DNA of 64,000 nucleotides from an uncultured Tateyamaria sp. (GCF_947503415.1 NZ_CANNDS010000001.1:2080501-2144500), one strand, 5' to 3'. Positions 36,519-46,475 are shown, counted from the stretch's first letter. Notes: generated by a model not told the origin, from the letters alone. Program-made: numbers and translations.

Positions 36519-37139
36519 ATGATACGTTGGGTATTGGGCCTAATAGTGCTGGTCACGCTGTCGGCGTGTGCAAGCAATCGCGACCTTGATGAAGCACCTG
36601 TGCCACTTGGCGACTTCCGGCTTGAGCATAATATCGTCATTGCCGACAAGGCGCAGCGTGGCCCTCTGAGCCGCCCAGCCACCGAACAGCAACTGGCCGT
36701 CGCGGTCAAAGATGCGATGTCGGAACGGTTCGGGCGCTACTCGGGTGACAGCCGCTATCACTTCGGCATCTCGGTCGAAGGGTACGTGCTGGCCCAACCC
36801 GGAATCCCGCTTGTTCTGGCACCCAAGTCTGCGCTGATCCTGAATGTCACCGTGTGGGATGATGCCGCGGGCGGCAAGCTGAACGATGAGCCGGAACAGA
36901 TCACGGTTCTGGAAACCTTTGGCACGGCTCCGATCATCGGCACGGGCTATACCAAGACCGCCGAAGAACAGCTCAAGGAACTCAGCCAGAACGCCGCCAA
37001 GGCCGTTGAACGCTATTTGGTGCGGCAGCAAAACCAGGAGGGTTGGTTCACACCGGACGAAAACGCCCCCGAGGCGGACGTGCCTGACGCCGACGAAACC
37101 GCACGAATCGAGAATACGGACACCGCCGCCGATATATAA
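36519..37139 (+). CDS. Predicted lipoprotein, function unknown
   Basis: A 206-residue protein. A signal sequence MIRWVLGLIVLVTLSACASN ends in a lipobox (LSAC), so it should be lipid-anchored at the envelope. The mature part has DAMSERFGRY, a strand-rich core (GISVEGYVLAQPG, ALILNVTVWDD) and an acidic tail. I do not recognise a family. ATG 36519 is preferred because it starts the signal peptide and has GCAGGA upstream. It is 30 bases before the second lipoprotein gene. Confidence 0.75.
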   Translation: MIRWVLGLIVLVTLSACASNRDLDEAPVPLGDFRLEHNIVIADKAQRGPLSRPATEQQLAVAVKDAMSERFGRYSGDSRYHFGISVEGYVLAQPGIPLVLAPKSALILNVTVWDDAAGGKLNDEPEQITVLETFGTAPIIGTGYTKTAEEQLKELSQNAAKAVERYLVRQQNQEGWFTPDENAPEADVPDADETARIENTDTAADI

Positions 37140-37169
37140 ACAAGGTGGTGACAGCGGAGGAGCGCAACC

Positions 37170-37703
37170 ATGACCCAATTCTTACGCCTTGCGCTCTGGC
37201 TGACCTGCACGCTTACGGTCGCCGCCTGCATGGACACGGCGCCCCAGTCGCAATCCCGCATCAGCCCGGCAGACATTGTCGCCAACGAGGTGCGCGTTGA
37301 CACGTCGTCTTTCGCGGGCGTCGAGGGGCGGACACTGGACATTTCGCGCGAGAAGATCGCCAGCGACATTGGCCGCGCGCTTGGGCGTCGCATGGGCGAT
37401 GGCGGGCCATCCAATGCCAATATCGACGTGCGTCTGCAATCCGTGCGCCTGACCTCTCCGGGTGCGGCCTTCGCCTTTGGCGGTCCCAGCTCGATCGAGG
37501 CCGAGGTAACGGTGACAGATGCAGTGTCGGGCGCTATTTTGTTCGGCCCCGAAGACATCAAGGGCACATCCGAATTCCTGCGCCTGCCCGGCGTCATCGG
37601 TGTCGCCACCAGCCCCACGCCGGAACGTGACTATGACCAGACGGTCGAAGGGTTCTCGGTTGCGGTCAAAAGCGCCATCAGCGGACTGCCAAACGATACC
37701 TAA
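37170..37703 (+). CDS. Second predicted lipoprotein, function unknown
   Basis: A 177-residue protein with a signal peptide ending in a lipobox (VAAC at residues 17-20). The mature part has DTSSFAGVEGRTLDISREKIASDIGRAL and a beta-rich region ending in GFSVAVKSAISGLP. It shares with the previous gene the general plan of a short lipoprotein whose C-terminal segment contains an AVK-A-I helix, but no clear homology is visible. A GGAGGAGC-like site (ACAGCGGAGGAGCGC) precedes the ATG. Probably co-transcribed with the previous gene. Confidence 0.75.
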   Translation: MTQFLRLALWLTCTLTVAACMDTAPQSQSRISPADIVANEVRVDTSSFAGVEGRTLDISREKIASDIGRALGRRMGDGGPSNANIDVRLQSVRLTSPGAAFAFGGPSSIEAEVTVTDAVSGAILFGPEDIKGTSEFLRLPGVIGVATSPTPERDYDQTVEGFSVAVKSAISGLPNDT

Positions 37704-37796
37704 GCCCGCTTGATTTTCCCGCCCAATCGCAATACATGCCGCGCGGAGTGAACCGCAGGGTTCCGACCGGCAACTTAAAAAAGGGCGTCTGACAAG

Positions 37797-38972
<1,176 letters not shown>

Positions 38973-39064
38973 GTCGCGGTTTACCGCGACGGGTGCAATA
39001 AAAAGGCGGATCTCGATCCGCCGTTCTAAAACTAAAGGGCCGCTCCTTCCAGAGCGGCCCTTTT
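38973..39064 (+). terminator. Triple hairpin ending the tuf transcript
   Basis: Three consecutive perfect stems follow the stop: GTCGCGG/CCGCGAC (38973-38990), GGCGGAT/ATCCGCC (39005-39022) and GGGCCGCTC/GAGCGGCCC (39037-39060). The last is preceded by AAA and followed by TTTT, the canonical Rho-independent form. The first two may stabilise the message or slow transcription. Confidence 0.85.
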
Positions 39065-39084
39065 CATTTGGTGAATGGGATCCT

Positions 39085-39579
39085 TTAGGCCGCAGCCTTG
39101 TTCACCGATCCTGTCGCGATGTCGGTCATGCGACGGTCACCATCATACGTCTCGTCCAGCAGCTTTTGCAGCTGCGCCCCATCTTCGTCGAGCCCGAGAC
39201 GGTTGGCAAACGCAACGAGGCAACCGTAGCCCGCCAGCGCATAATGCACCATCCGCTGGTATTGCGTGATGATCATCGCATCCCGCGCATCATCATCGCC
39301 AAATTCTGCGTCGATACCATGGGCGTGGGCCTCTTTGACCAACCCCTCCATACCCTTGCAATGCTCGCCCTTTGGGTCGAGGTCGTGCTTGGCGCAGATT
39401 GATTTGATCTGATCCAACCCGTCCGCGATGCCGTTGCTGCCCGCGATCAGTGCCTCCGACAACTCCTTGTCCGATGCGGCGCGACCCAATGCAGTCGTGG
39501 CCTCGATGGCTTGGCTGCAAGCGCTGTGCAGGTCTTGCAGTTGATCGTGATACACGTCGTGAAGCGTATTGATGGCCAT
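39085..39579 (-). CDS. DUF892/YciE-type ferritin-like protein
   Basis: A 164-residue all-helical protein of the DUF892 family: LHDVYHDQLQDLHSACSQAIEA, then GSNGIADGLDQIKSICAKHDLDPKGEHCKGMEGLVKEA, and AMIITQYQRMVHYALAGYGCLVAFAN. The conserved glutamates and histidines (EAT, HCKGME, QRMVHY) match the ferritin-like metal site of stress-induced YciE/YciF proteins. It lies in the gap between tuf and trnW on the opposite strand, so it has its own promoter and probably responds to stress. Confidence 0.82.
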   Translation of the reverse strand: MAINTLHDVYHDQLQDLHSACSQAIEATTALGRAASDKELSEALIAGSNGIADGLDQIKSICAKHDLDPKGEHCKGMEGLVKEAHAHGIDAEFGDDDARDAMIITQYQRMVHYALAGYGCLVAFANRLGLDEDGAQLQKLLDETYDGDRRMTDIATGSVNKAAA

Positions 39580-39739
39580 GGTTCAAATTCCTCTCCGTGA
39601 TTTCCATTCACGAATGAAACGGGGCCGCAGGCGCTTGGGTTCCATGTGGCCGCTGCAATGGGCGGAAATTATCCGGCGCGCAGAGAGGCGAAACAGGTCT
39701 TGATCTTGGTCAGACCATCGCATATCCCGCCTGCACCAC

Positions 39740-39815
39740 AGGGGTATAGCTCAGCTGGTAGAGCGACGGTCTCCAAAACCGTAGGTCGCGGGTTCGAACC
39801 CTGCTGCCCCTGCCA
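39740..39815 (+). tRNA. trnW: tRNA-Trp (CCA anticodon)
   Basis: A complete 76-nucleotide cloverleaf: acceptor AGGGGTA with TGCCCCT, D-loop AGCTCAGCTGGTAGAGC, anticodon CCA at 39773-39775, TpsiC arm GGTTCGAACCC, discriminator G and an encoded CCA at 39813-39815. tRNA-Trp between tuf and secE is conserved in alphaproteobacteria. Confidence 0.97.
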
Positions 39816-39856
39816 AATCTTCCACATTTTGCCAGCAGTACGCGCCTACGCCGTCT

Positions 39857-40753
39857 TTACGCAGCAGGTGCGCCTTGCAAGGCAGTCAACAGCTTTTGAC
39901 GGGCAAAGGCCACGCGCGGGTGGCGCAGCGCGCTTTTCACCCAGACCAGGTAAAACTGGTTTTGCGGGGTGCGTGTCGGTGCCTGAACCTGTTGCAACGT
40001 GCCCGCCTCAAGACTGCGGGCGCAAAGATAATCCGGCATGATCGACCATCCCGCTCCGGCTTCGGCACAGGCGCGCAAGGCACGAATGTCCGGGGCTATG
40101 ACGGCGGGGACCGTGCCCACCAGATCAATTTCATTGGCATCACACCAACTGCGGATCAGCGGACGATCCGTGTCATAGGCAACATGATCCATCTCGCGCA
40201 AAGCAGCCTTCAGATCACGTGCTTCCGTCAGCTGTTGTGCCAGTGCCGGGGCCGCAACCAGCATCAGTCTTTCGGTTCCGATCCCAAGGTGATCCAGCTG
40301 CGTGTCCGATGGGGTCGAGGCTGTAAAGGCCAGATCGACACGCCCATCCAACAGCATCTGATACAAGGCATCCCGTCCGCCAAACTGCATGCGGATTTGC
40401 AAGCCCGCCTGCCACAGGACCGACAGATGCGGCGCGACATGCTCTGCCATCAACTCCGCCGGGCCCGCGATATGCACCGTCCCCGTCAGGCTCACGGATC
40501 GCGCCTTCATTGTAGACAACGCAGCCTCAGCCCGGTCCAGACCATCGCCAACCTGTTGTGCCAGATCATCCGCCAGCATCGTCGAGGTCATGCCCCGCGA
40601 CTGCCGCGTAAACAGCTTGCGGCCCAGTTGCGTTTCAAGTGCCGCGATATGCTGCGACACCGCAGGCTGCGTCAGCCCAAGGGCGCGCGCGGCGTCGCTG
40701 ATCGTCCCCGACCGGTAGACTTCGACGAAAGATCGCAGATTTTGAAGGCTCAT
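39857..40753 (-). CDS. LysR-family transcriptional regulator
   Basis: A 298-residue LysR protein. The N-terminal HTH is typical (MSLQNLRSFVEVYRSGTISDAARALGLTQPAVSQHIAALETQLGRKLF), followed by the substrate-binding-type sensor domain (VHIAGPAELMAEHVAPHL onward). It is divergent from a PfpI-type gene with 106 bases between, so that gene and the SDR after it are the likely targets. It sits in the block inserted between trnW and secE. ATG 40753 gives the family start; the frame is open upstream. Confidence 0.9.
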   Translation of the reverse strand: MSLQNLRSFVEVYRSGTISDAARALGLTQPAVSQHIAALETQLGRKLFTRQSRGMTSTMLADDLAQQVGDGLDRAEAALSTMKARSVSLTGTVHIAGPAELMAEHVAPHLSVLWQAGLQIRMQFGGRDALYQMLLDGRVDLAFTASTPSDTQLDHLGIGTERLMLVAAPALAQQLTEARDLKAALREMDHVAYDTDRPLIRSWCDANEIDLVGTVPAVIAPDIRALRACAEAGAGWSIMPDYLCARSLEAGTLQQVQAPTRTPQNQFYLVWVKSALRHPRVAFARQKLLTALQGAPAA

Positions 40754-40859
40754 ACGGGGCCTATAAGAAAATTTATAGCAGAGCGCAAATCTACTGGGGA
40801 TCAATTATGAATGTTCAGCGTTATCTCTCCAACCGAACAGCACAGAACGGAGCTAGACA

Positions 40860-41564
40860 ATGACCAACGCAAACATCCTGATGATCGTGACCTCTGCCGC
40901 CAAGATGGACAACGGTGAGCCCACCGGCGTGTGGCTCGAAGAGTTGACGACACCCTACTACGCCTTTCTGGACGCAGGCGCGAACGTGACGCTGACCTCG
41001 ATCTCAGGCGGCGCCATTCCCGTTGACGCACGCAGTGTCGCCGAAGACGGCGAGAATGATGCCTCGGTCGAGCGCTACCTCAAGGACAAGGATCTGATCG
41101 AGAAGGTCGCCACCACCCCTCGGTTTACCGACATCGATACCGGCGGTTTTGACGCAGTGTTTCTGCCGGGTGGCCATGGAACAATGTTCGACTACCCCGA
41201 CAATCCGGAACTCGCCGCAGTGATCGAAGCATTCGACCGTGCGGGCAAAATCGTCGCCGCTGTCTGCCACGGACCCGCCTGTTTCGTCGGGGTCAAGGCC
41301 ACCGACGGCAAACCGTTCGTCGAAGGCCGCACGGTGGCTGGCTTCACCGACAGCGAAGAACACGCCGTGGGCTTGCAGGACGCCGTCCCATTCCTGCTGG
41401 AAACCAAGCTGAAGGAGCTTGGCGCAAACTACGAATCTGCACCGGACTTTGAGCCCTTTGCCGTCCGTGATGGCACCCTTGTGACAGGCCAAAACCCGGC
41501 ATCGGCACATAAAACGGCCGATCTGGCGCTGGAAGCCGTATCTGACATCCAGAAAGCGGCCTAA
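40860..41564 (+). CDS. DJ-1/PfpI family (type 1 glutamine amidotransferase-like) protein
   Basis: A 234-residue DJ-1/PfpI superfamily protein. The nucleophile elbow is AAVCHGPACFVGV with the catalytic-type Cys near residue 138, preceded by the conserved GFDAVFLPGGHGTMFDYPDNPEL. Family members act as chaperones, glyoxalases or deglycases; a stress role is likely here. It is divergent from lysR and 23 bases before the SDR gene, so LysR probably controls both. Confidence 0.87.
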   Translation: MTNANILMIVTSAAKMDNGEPTGVWLEELTTPYYAFLDAGANVTLTSISGGAIPVDARSVAEDGENDASVERYLKDKDLIEKVATTPRFTDIDTGGFDAVFLPGGHGTMFDYPDNPELAAVIEAFDRAGKIVAAVCHGPACFVGVKATDGKPFVEGRTVAGFTDSEEHAVGLQDAVPFLLETKLKELGANYESAPDFEPFAVRDGTLVTGQNPASAHKTADLALEAVSDIQKAA

Positions 41565-41587
41565 GCGCGCAGAAAGGGGGGCACAGG

Positions 41588-42289
41588 ATGTCCAAGGTTA
41601 TTCTCATCACAGGGGCATCGTCCGGCATCGGAGAGATCTGTGCCCGATACGCGGTGCGGGCGGGCCACAAGGTGGTACTGGCCGCACGCAGCGCCGACAA
41701 ACTCGCGGCATTGGTTCAGGAGTTCGGTGAAGACAATGCAATCGCCTTGACCTGCGACGTCACGGATGCCGCGCAACAAGAGCAGATGGTGAAAGACGCC
41801 GTCGCCCATTTCGGGCACCTGGACGTGGTCTTTGCAAACGCCGGACTGGGCGCGTCCTCCCGCGGGACCGAAGCGGGCGATCCCGAAAGCTTCCAGCAGA
41901 TGATCAACGTCAACTGTCTGGGGGTGACGCTCACCGCCAAGTACACGCTGCCGCATCTGCGAGCGTCCAAAGGGCACATGGTGCTGGTCGGATCGCTTGC
42001 GGCGCAAGGCACGGTCTGGGGATCGGTCTATTCCGCGACCAAGTGGTTCATCCGCGGCTATGCCGATAATCTGGGTGCGGAACTGGGGGACGCGGGCGGA
42101 CGTGTGACCTGCCTCCATCCCGGCATGACGGACACGCCATTCTTTGACGATCCCAAACCCGACGCCCTGCGGCCCGACGACATTGCCAGGGCGTTCATGT
42201 ATGTGATCGAACAACCCGATCATGTGCTGGTGCCGCACCTGCCGATCTATCCCCGGCCGAAAAAGCCGTTCTCGGATCAGCACCACTAA
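41588..42289 (+). CDS. Short-chain dehydrogenase/reductase
   Basis: A 233-residue SDR. The cofactor loop is ITGASSGIGEICARYAV, followed by FANAGLG, the active-site serine region VLVGSLAAQGTVWGS and YSATKWF with the catalytic Tyr and Lys. The arginine in AARSADK after strand 2 suggests NADP binding. It follows the PfpI gene as a probable two-gene operon. The substrate is unknown. Confidence 0.88.
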   Translation: MSKVILITGASSGIGEICARYAVRAGHKVVLAARSADKLAALVQEFGEDNAIALTCDVTDAAQQEQMVKDAVAHFGHLDVVFANAGLGASSRGTEAGDPESFQQMINVNCLGVTLTAKYTLPHLRASKGHMVLVGSLAAQGTVWGSVYSATKWFIRGYADNLGAELGDAGGRVTCLHPGMTDTPFFDDPKPDALRPDDIARAFMYVIEQPDHVLVPHLPIYPRPKKPFSDQHH

Positions 42290-42608
42290 GCATCATGCAC
42301 CGGGCGCCGCCGACATTGCGGCGCCCGGACTGAGCGCCGGGCCGATTCACCCAGTTGCGCCAAAACTATGGACCCAAAACGCACGCAGCGATCACAGGCA
42401 GCACAGCCCGGAAACGATTTTGCGCAGACACCTTGGCTGTTCCGCACATGGCAACAGTGCCATCTTTTCGCCACATCCCCGACACCAGCGCCGCATATTC
42501 CGGCCCTAGCTTCGCCTTATCCGCCACGCGCGGAGCGGTAAAAAACGCCTGAATGACACAGGTTGGTAAACGGATCCCCGGTTTGTAACGGGGCAAGAAA
42601 GCGGCCAG
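42290..42608. other. Intergenic gap without a clear gene
   Basis: These 319 bases between the SDR gene and the membrane-protein gene contain no convincing gene. A minus-strand frame of about 53 codons from a GTG (42366-42527) reads plausibly but has no ribosome-binding site and no family I know. The SDR end is followed by a GGGCGCCGCC...GGCGCCC-type hairpin (about 42303-42326) that may slow or end transcription. Confidence 0.5.
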
Positions 42609-43313
42609 ATGAAATATACTTTGATCCCCGGTCAGTCTCACGAGCCGAGTGAGGAAGAGACCATGTCGATGATCCGGTCGCTCCTGACCGAAGACAGCGC
42701 GACGCCCCCGACGTCGAACGCAAACGCTACAATCGACGCGACACCCGACACGCAGGATACAGCCACGAAACCGCGCGCCTTTGTCGAGCAGACGACCGAT
42801 CCTGCCCCACGCCGCCGGGCCTCTGATCTGCCGGAGCTTGAAGAGCCCGCCCAGCCCACACGGCCCGGTCTGTTGGCGCGCGCCAGATCGGTGGTGGCCC
42901 GACCCATAACCTTGGTCTTTGATCGACTTCGTGCGTTTCACCCCAAAACCCGGCACCTCGCCATTGCCAGCGCGGCGCTCCTTTTTGTCGTTCGACCGCA
43001 TTGGTTTGTGATCGGGGCGGCGCTGACGCTCATGCTGGGTGTAGGGGCATTCCTGACCCTCGGGGCTGATCGCATATGGCGGGGCGTGCTTGCGTGGCTC
43101 AACCGGGTCGAGACGCGCGACAGCGCCCGTGCCGCCGGCTTACGCACAAGGCTGGACGCCTTTGCCTGTCGCTGGGATGGCGTGCTTGACCTGCTGCCGG
43201 ATGGAACGGCGGACAGCCTTTACATGCCAGACTTTCAGGCCATGCAGCAGGCGGACATCGACCACCAGACCGTGGTGGCCGACAGGCTTGACCGAATGGT
43301 TCAGGAAAGCTGA
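42609..43313 (+). CDS. Hypothetical membrane protein upstream of secE
   Basis: A 234-residue protein. The first 90 residues are polar and low-complexity (Thr/Asp/Pro-rich, SATPPTSNANATIDATPDTQD), then there are two hydrophobic helices (about residues 117-134 and 136-156) and a helical soluble tail. I do not recognise a family. The ATG at 42609 is the first start; the ATG at 42663 has a better GAGGAAGAG site and would give 216 residues. It is the last inserted gene before secE. Confidence 0.65.
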   Translation: MKYTLIPGQSHEPSEEETMSMIRSLLTEDSATPPTSNANATIDATPDTQDTATKPRAFVEQTTDPAPRRRASDLPELEEPAQPTRPGLLARARSVVARPITLVFDRLRAFHPKTRHLAIASAALLFVVRPHWFVIGAALTLMLGVGAFLTLGADRIWRGVLAWLNRVETRDSARAAGLRTRLDAFACRWDGVLDLLPDGTADSLYMPDFQAMQQADIDHQTVVADRLDRMVQES

Positions 43314-43416
43314 GCGTTTTTGCCGCCGATGTGACACAAGGCGGGGGACAATCCCGTCTTGAATTCAGCTTGCGGGGCCGTTACATGCCATCCATCCGCA
43401 GCAAAGGACATGATCC

Positions 43417-43614
43417 ATGGCCACAACAAACCCACTTCAGTTCATCCAGCAGGTTCGCTCGGAAGTTTCAAAAGTGGTGTGGCCGACGCGGCGCGAGGTG
43501 TTCCTGACCACCGTCATGGTGTTCATCCTTGCAGCACTGACAGCGGTGTTCTTCGCATTGGTCGATATCCTGATCCGCGGCGGTCTGGAAATGGTGCTGA
43601 CCACCTTCGGGTGA
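43417..43614 (+). CDS. secE: Preprotein translocase subunit SecE
   Basis: A 65-residue single-span SecE, the short form usual in alphaproteobacteria: an amphipathic N-terminal helix (NPLQFIQQVRSEVSKVVWPTRREVFLTTVMVF with the conserved WPTR) and one membrane helix. SecE clamps SecY in the SecYEG channel. A 168-base gap to nusG includes a GC-rich hairpin (GGCGCG / CGCGCC, 43684-43710) that may act as an attenuator. Confidence 0.95.
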   Translation: MATTNPLQFIQQVRSEVSKVVWPTRREVFLTTVMVFILAALTAVFFALVDILIRGGLEMVLTTFG

Positions 43615-43782
43615 CGCAACCGGGCGCTGACCCTCTTGCACTTTGAAATGGTGCAGAGTATCCCCCAAAACTGATCTGAAGCAGGCGCGCGGCGATTCGA
43701 GCCCCGCGCCGATTTTCATTCAGGGCAGCGGCACACGCCGCCGCAACAGACGTAACTTATCGGGCGAGGGGCCAGAAAAGAC

Positions 43783-44316
43783 ATGGCAAAACGGTGGTAT
43801 TCGGTCAGCGTTCTTTCGAATTTCGAAAAGAAGATCGCCGAGCAGATCCGAACCTCGGTTGAGGAAAACGGCCTTGAGGATCAGATCGACGAAGTGCTGG
43901 TCCCCACCGAAGAGGTGATCGAGGTCCGGCGCGGCAAGAAAGTGACCACCGAACGCCGCTTCATGCCCGGCTACGTGCTGGTCCATATGGAAATGTCCGA
44001 TCAGGGCTATCACCTGATCAACTCGATCAATCGCGTCACTGGCTTTCTCGGTCCGCAAGGCCGTCCGATGCCGATGCGCGATGCCGAAGTGAACCAGATC
44101 CTGAACCGCGTTCAGGAAGGCGAAGACGCACCAAAGCTGATGATCAGCTTCGAGGTGGGCGAGAAGGTCAAGGTCAACGACGGCCCGTTCGAGGATTTCG
44201 ACGGCATGGTCGAAGAGGTCGACGAAGACAACCAGCGCCTCAAGGTCACCGTGTCCATCTTTGGCCGCGAAACGCCGGTCGAACTGGAATACACGCAGGT
44301 CAACAAACAGACCTGA
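43783..44316 (+). CDS. nusG: Transcription antitermination factor NusG
   Basis: A 177-residue NusG. The N-terminal NGN domain starts WYSVSVLSNFEKKIAEQIRTSVEENGL and the C-terminal KOW domain is VGEKVKVNDGPFEDFDGMVEEVDEDNQRLKVTVSIFGRETPVELEYTQV. It binds the RNA polymerase clamp and links transcription to Rho or ribosomes. A strong terminator 23 bases downstream separates it from rplK, unusual because the rplK gene is normally close by. Confidence 0.97.
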   Translation: MAKRWYSVSVLSNFEKKIAEQIRTSVEENGLEDQIDEVLVPTEEVIEVRRGKKVTTERRFMPGYVLVHMEMSDQGYHLINSINRVTGFLGPQGRPMPMRDAEVNQILNRVQEGEDAPKLMISFEVGEKVKVNDGPFEDFDGMVEEVDEDNQRLKVTVSIFGRETPVELEYTQVNKQT

Positions 44317-44338
44317 TTGCCGATATATCGCAACAGCC

Positions 44339-44366
44339 AAAGGCGCACGCTTGTGCGCCTTTTTTC
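44339..44366 (+). terminator. Rho-independent terminator after nusG
   Basis: AAAGGCGCAC/GTGCGCCTTT (44339-44348 with 44353-44362) with a GCTT loop, followed by TTTT. It ends the secE-nusG transcript. Confidence 0.9.
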
Positions 44367-45105
44367 CATGCGCTGGTGTCTGACTGGCCGTCGCTTTGTC
44401 CACAGATTCATCCACAATATGCGCTGCCCCGGACGCCGGTCATTGCGCCTTCCCGTTACATCCTCGCGGGATGTGGAAACGCCAACGCGCGTCGTACTCG
44501 GGATGATTCCGAGAATCAAAGTATTCGAGGAACTGCTTCAAATCGCGGGTCCCGCCGACAACAATCGTACGCATCGCATGTGGCATTCTGAAGTTTGGCA
44601 GTGAAAACGACAGCGCCCGCGTATTAGAGCAAACGATTTCTATGTTCGCACCAACAGATGCCGCTTTGCCTGTCACGGGATTGGATGGTGAAAAAATCCT
44701 TCCCCGACAGATCGCACACGCAACTCTTTTGCAATCCACGGTAGCCGCAAGCAGCCTCCGCGTCCCATGAAACCACCTTTGGCTCCGAAATAAGAGCCTT
44801 GCGGCAACGCACAGAACGCCTCCGCGCTTCGGCTGATCAGGCGCAGGCATGTGCTCCATACGGCAATTCAACGGCTAAGGAGTGTAGCGCTGAGTAGCGC
44901 GTCTGACCTTGTCCATTTGCATAGCGCTGCTCCAGCCAGCAATCCAAGCCGATGCGTGCTCCGACCCGACCGTTGACCGACCCAATTCCTGTTATGACCA
45001 TCGCATCCCGTGCTCGATCATCGACCCCATCACATCGACTGACCGACGTGGGGCGCCCCGACAGTCGCATCATATAGACGCGGTCCTTCACGACGGCTGA
45101 TGACG
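44367..45105. other. 740-base region between nusG and rplK without a clear gene
   Basis: No gene with family features is visible. A minus-strand frame (44440-44871) contains CAICRGRIF at about 44718-44695 and NIEIVC at about 44644-44627, which together resemble a degenerate Com-like zinc finger whose second cysteine pair is broken. Another minus frame (44837-45190) is not recognisable. The region looks like decayed DNA inserted upstream of rplKA, and it must also carry the rplK promoter near its end. Confidence 0.45.
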
Positions 45106-45121
45106 TGTCCCCGCGGGGACA
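45106..45121. repeat. 16-bp palindrome, copy 1
   Basis: A perfect palindrome TGTCCCCGCGGGGACA, the same sequence as at 46477-46492 and 50672-50687. Here the outer flanks do not match the other two copies. It lies 183 bases upstream of the rplK start. It could be a protein-binding site or a short dispersed repeat. Confidence 0.8.
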
Positions 45122-45150
45122 AACTGGCACAAACCCCTTGTAATGCGGGC

Positions 45151-45288
45151 AGGAGCGCGGTAATCGGCGCTCCTGTTGCATTTGCAGCATCCCATGTGGG
45201 AGGCGAGGGCCACGCGAGGCTCGGACCAGACCACATCAACATAGGCCAAGGGACGCGTCCCACGGCTGTTTGAACAGGAGATTGGCAC
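45151..45288 (+). promoter_or_regulatory. rplK leader with candidate L1-binding site
   Basis: The leader contains a perfect 8-bp hairpin (AGGAGCGC/GCGCTCCT, 45151-45158 with 45167-45174). It is followed by a second structure in which ATGTGG (45194-45199) pairs with CCACAT (45231-45236) and CGAG (45204-45207) pairs with CTCG (45220-45223), separated by an uneven internal loop (GAGG opposite GACCAGA). That asymmetric loop with flanking stems resembles the L1-binding structure of the rplKA leader in E. coli, through which L1 represses its own operon. Confidence 0.5.
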
Positions 45289-45714
45289 ATGGCCAAGAAA
45301 CTCGCAGGCACCATGAAATTGCAGGTGCCCGCCGGTCAGGCAAACCCATCCCCGCCGGTCGGTCCGGCGCTGGGTCAGCGCGGCATCAACATCATGGAAT
45401 TCTGCAAGGCGTTCAACGCCAAGACCGCAGATATGGAGCCCGGTGCACCGTGCCCCACCGTGATCACTTACTACCAGGACAAGTCCTTCGCCATGGATAT
45501 CAAGACGCCACCAGCGTCCTATTATCTGAAGAAGGCGGCCAAGGTGAAATCCGGCGCGAACAACCCGAGCCGTGAAACCGTGGGCAGCGTCACAGCCGCT
45601 CAGGTCAAGGAAATCGCCGAGGCGAAAATGAAAGATCTGAACGCCAACGATATCGAAGGCGCAATGCAGATCATCCTGGGCTCCGCCCGCTCCATGGGCA
45701 TCGAGGTGAAGTAA
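45289..45714 (+). CDS. rplK: 50S ribosomal protein L11
   Basis: A 141-residue L11: an N-terminal domain with [35 protein letters not shown] and a C-terminal rRNA-binding domain with [40 protein letters not shown]. It forms the GTPase-associated centre with 23S rRNA. It is one base before rplA. It stands 970 bases beyond nusG, unlike the usual tight order. Confidence 0.97.
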   Translation: MAKKLAGTMKLQVPAGQANPSPPVGPALGQRGINIMEFCKAFNAKTADMEPGAPCPTVITYYQDKSFAMDIKTPPASYYLKKAAKVKSGANNPSRETVGSVTAAQVKEIAEAKMKDLNANDIEGAMQIILGSARSMGIEVK

Positions 45715-45715
45715 G

Positions 45716-46414
45716 ATGGCAAAGCTTGGAAAACGCACAGCAGCCGCCCGCGAAGCCTTCGCCGGCAAAGACAACCTGACCGTCGAAGACGCGGTCGCGT
45801 TGGTCAAAGGCAACGCCACGGCCAAGTTCGACGAGACAATCGAGATCTCGATGAACCTGGGCGTCGATCCCCGCCACGCGGACCAGATGGTGCGCGGCGT
45901 GGTTGGCCTGCCCAACGGCACCGGCAAGGACGTTCGCGTCGCTGTCTTCGCCCGCGGCCCCAAGGCCGAGGAAGCGCAAGCCGCAGGGGCCGACATCGTC
46001 GGCGCCGAGGATCTGATGGAAACCGTCCAGGGCGGCACCATCGACTTTGACCGCTGCATTGCTACACCTGACATGATGCCCATCGTTGGCCGTCTCGGTA
46101 AGGTGCTGGGCCCGCGCAACCTGATGCCGAACCCCAAGGTCGGCACCGTGACCATGGACGTCGCTGACGCCGTGAAAGCGGCCAAGGGTGGTGAAGTTCA
46201 GTTTAAGGCCGAGAAAGCCGGCGTTGTGCACGCAGGTGTTGGCAAAGCGTCCTTCGACGAAGCCAAACTGGTCGAAAACGTCCGCGCGTTCGTCGGTGCC
46301 GTGGCCAAGGCAAAGCCATCTGGCGCCAAGGGTACCTACATGATGAAAGTCTCGCTCAGCTCGACCATGGGTCCGGGCGTCAGCGTTGACGTCGAGAACG
46401 CCGTTACCGAATAA
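45716..46414 (+). CDS. rplA: 50S ribosomal protein L1
   Basis: A 232-residue L1 of the ribosomal stalk base, with [30 protein letters not shown], the domain [24 protein letters not shown] signature and a C-terminal [21 protein letters not shown]1 also binds its own operon leader as a translational repressor. Usually rplJ and rplL follow directly; here a terminator and about 6.4 kb of other genes come in between. Confidence 0.97.
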   Translation: MAKLGKRTAAAREAFAGKDNLTVEDAVALVKGNATAKFDETIEISMNLGVDPRHADQMVRGVVGLPNGTGKDVRVAVFARGPKAEEAQAAGADIVGAEDLMETVQGGTIDFDRCIATPDMMPIVGRLGKVLGPRNLMPNPKVGTVTMDVADAVKAAKGGEVQFKAEKAGVVHAGVGKASFDEAKLVENVRAFVGAVAKAKPSGAKGTYMMKVSLSSTMGPGVSVDVENAVTE

Positions 46415-46434
46415 TCGGGCGAAAACATGATGAG

Positions 46435-46470
46435 AAATGGCGCGTGCCCGTCCGGGTACGCGCCATTTTT
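46435..46470 (+). terminator. Rho-independent terminator after rplA
   Basis: AATGGCGCGT/ACGCGCCATT with an inner CCCG/CGGG pair and a two-base loop, followed by TTTTTT. It ends the rplKA transcript, so rplJL must be transcribed from another promoter. Confidence 0.9.
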
Positions 46471-46475
46471 TCGTT

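Noticed and set aside
42366-42527. A 53-codon minus-strand frame between the SDR gene and the membrane-protein gene
   Set aside because: It has no ribosome-binding site, its start is ambiguous and it matches no family I know. I mention it only as a gap content.
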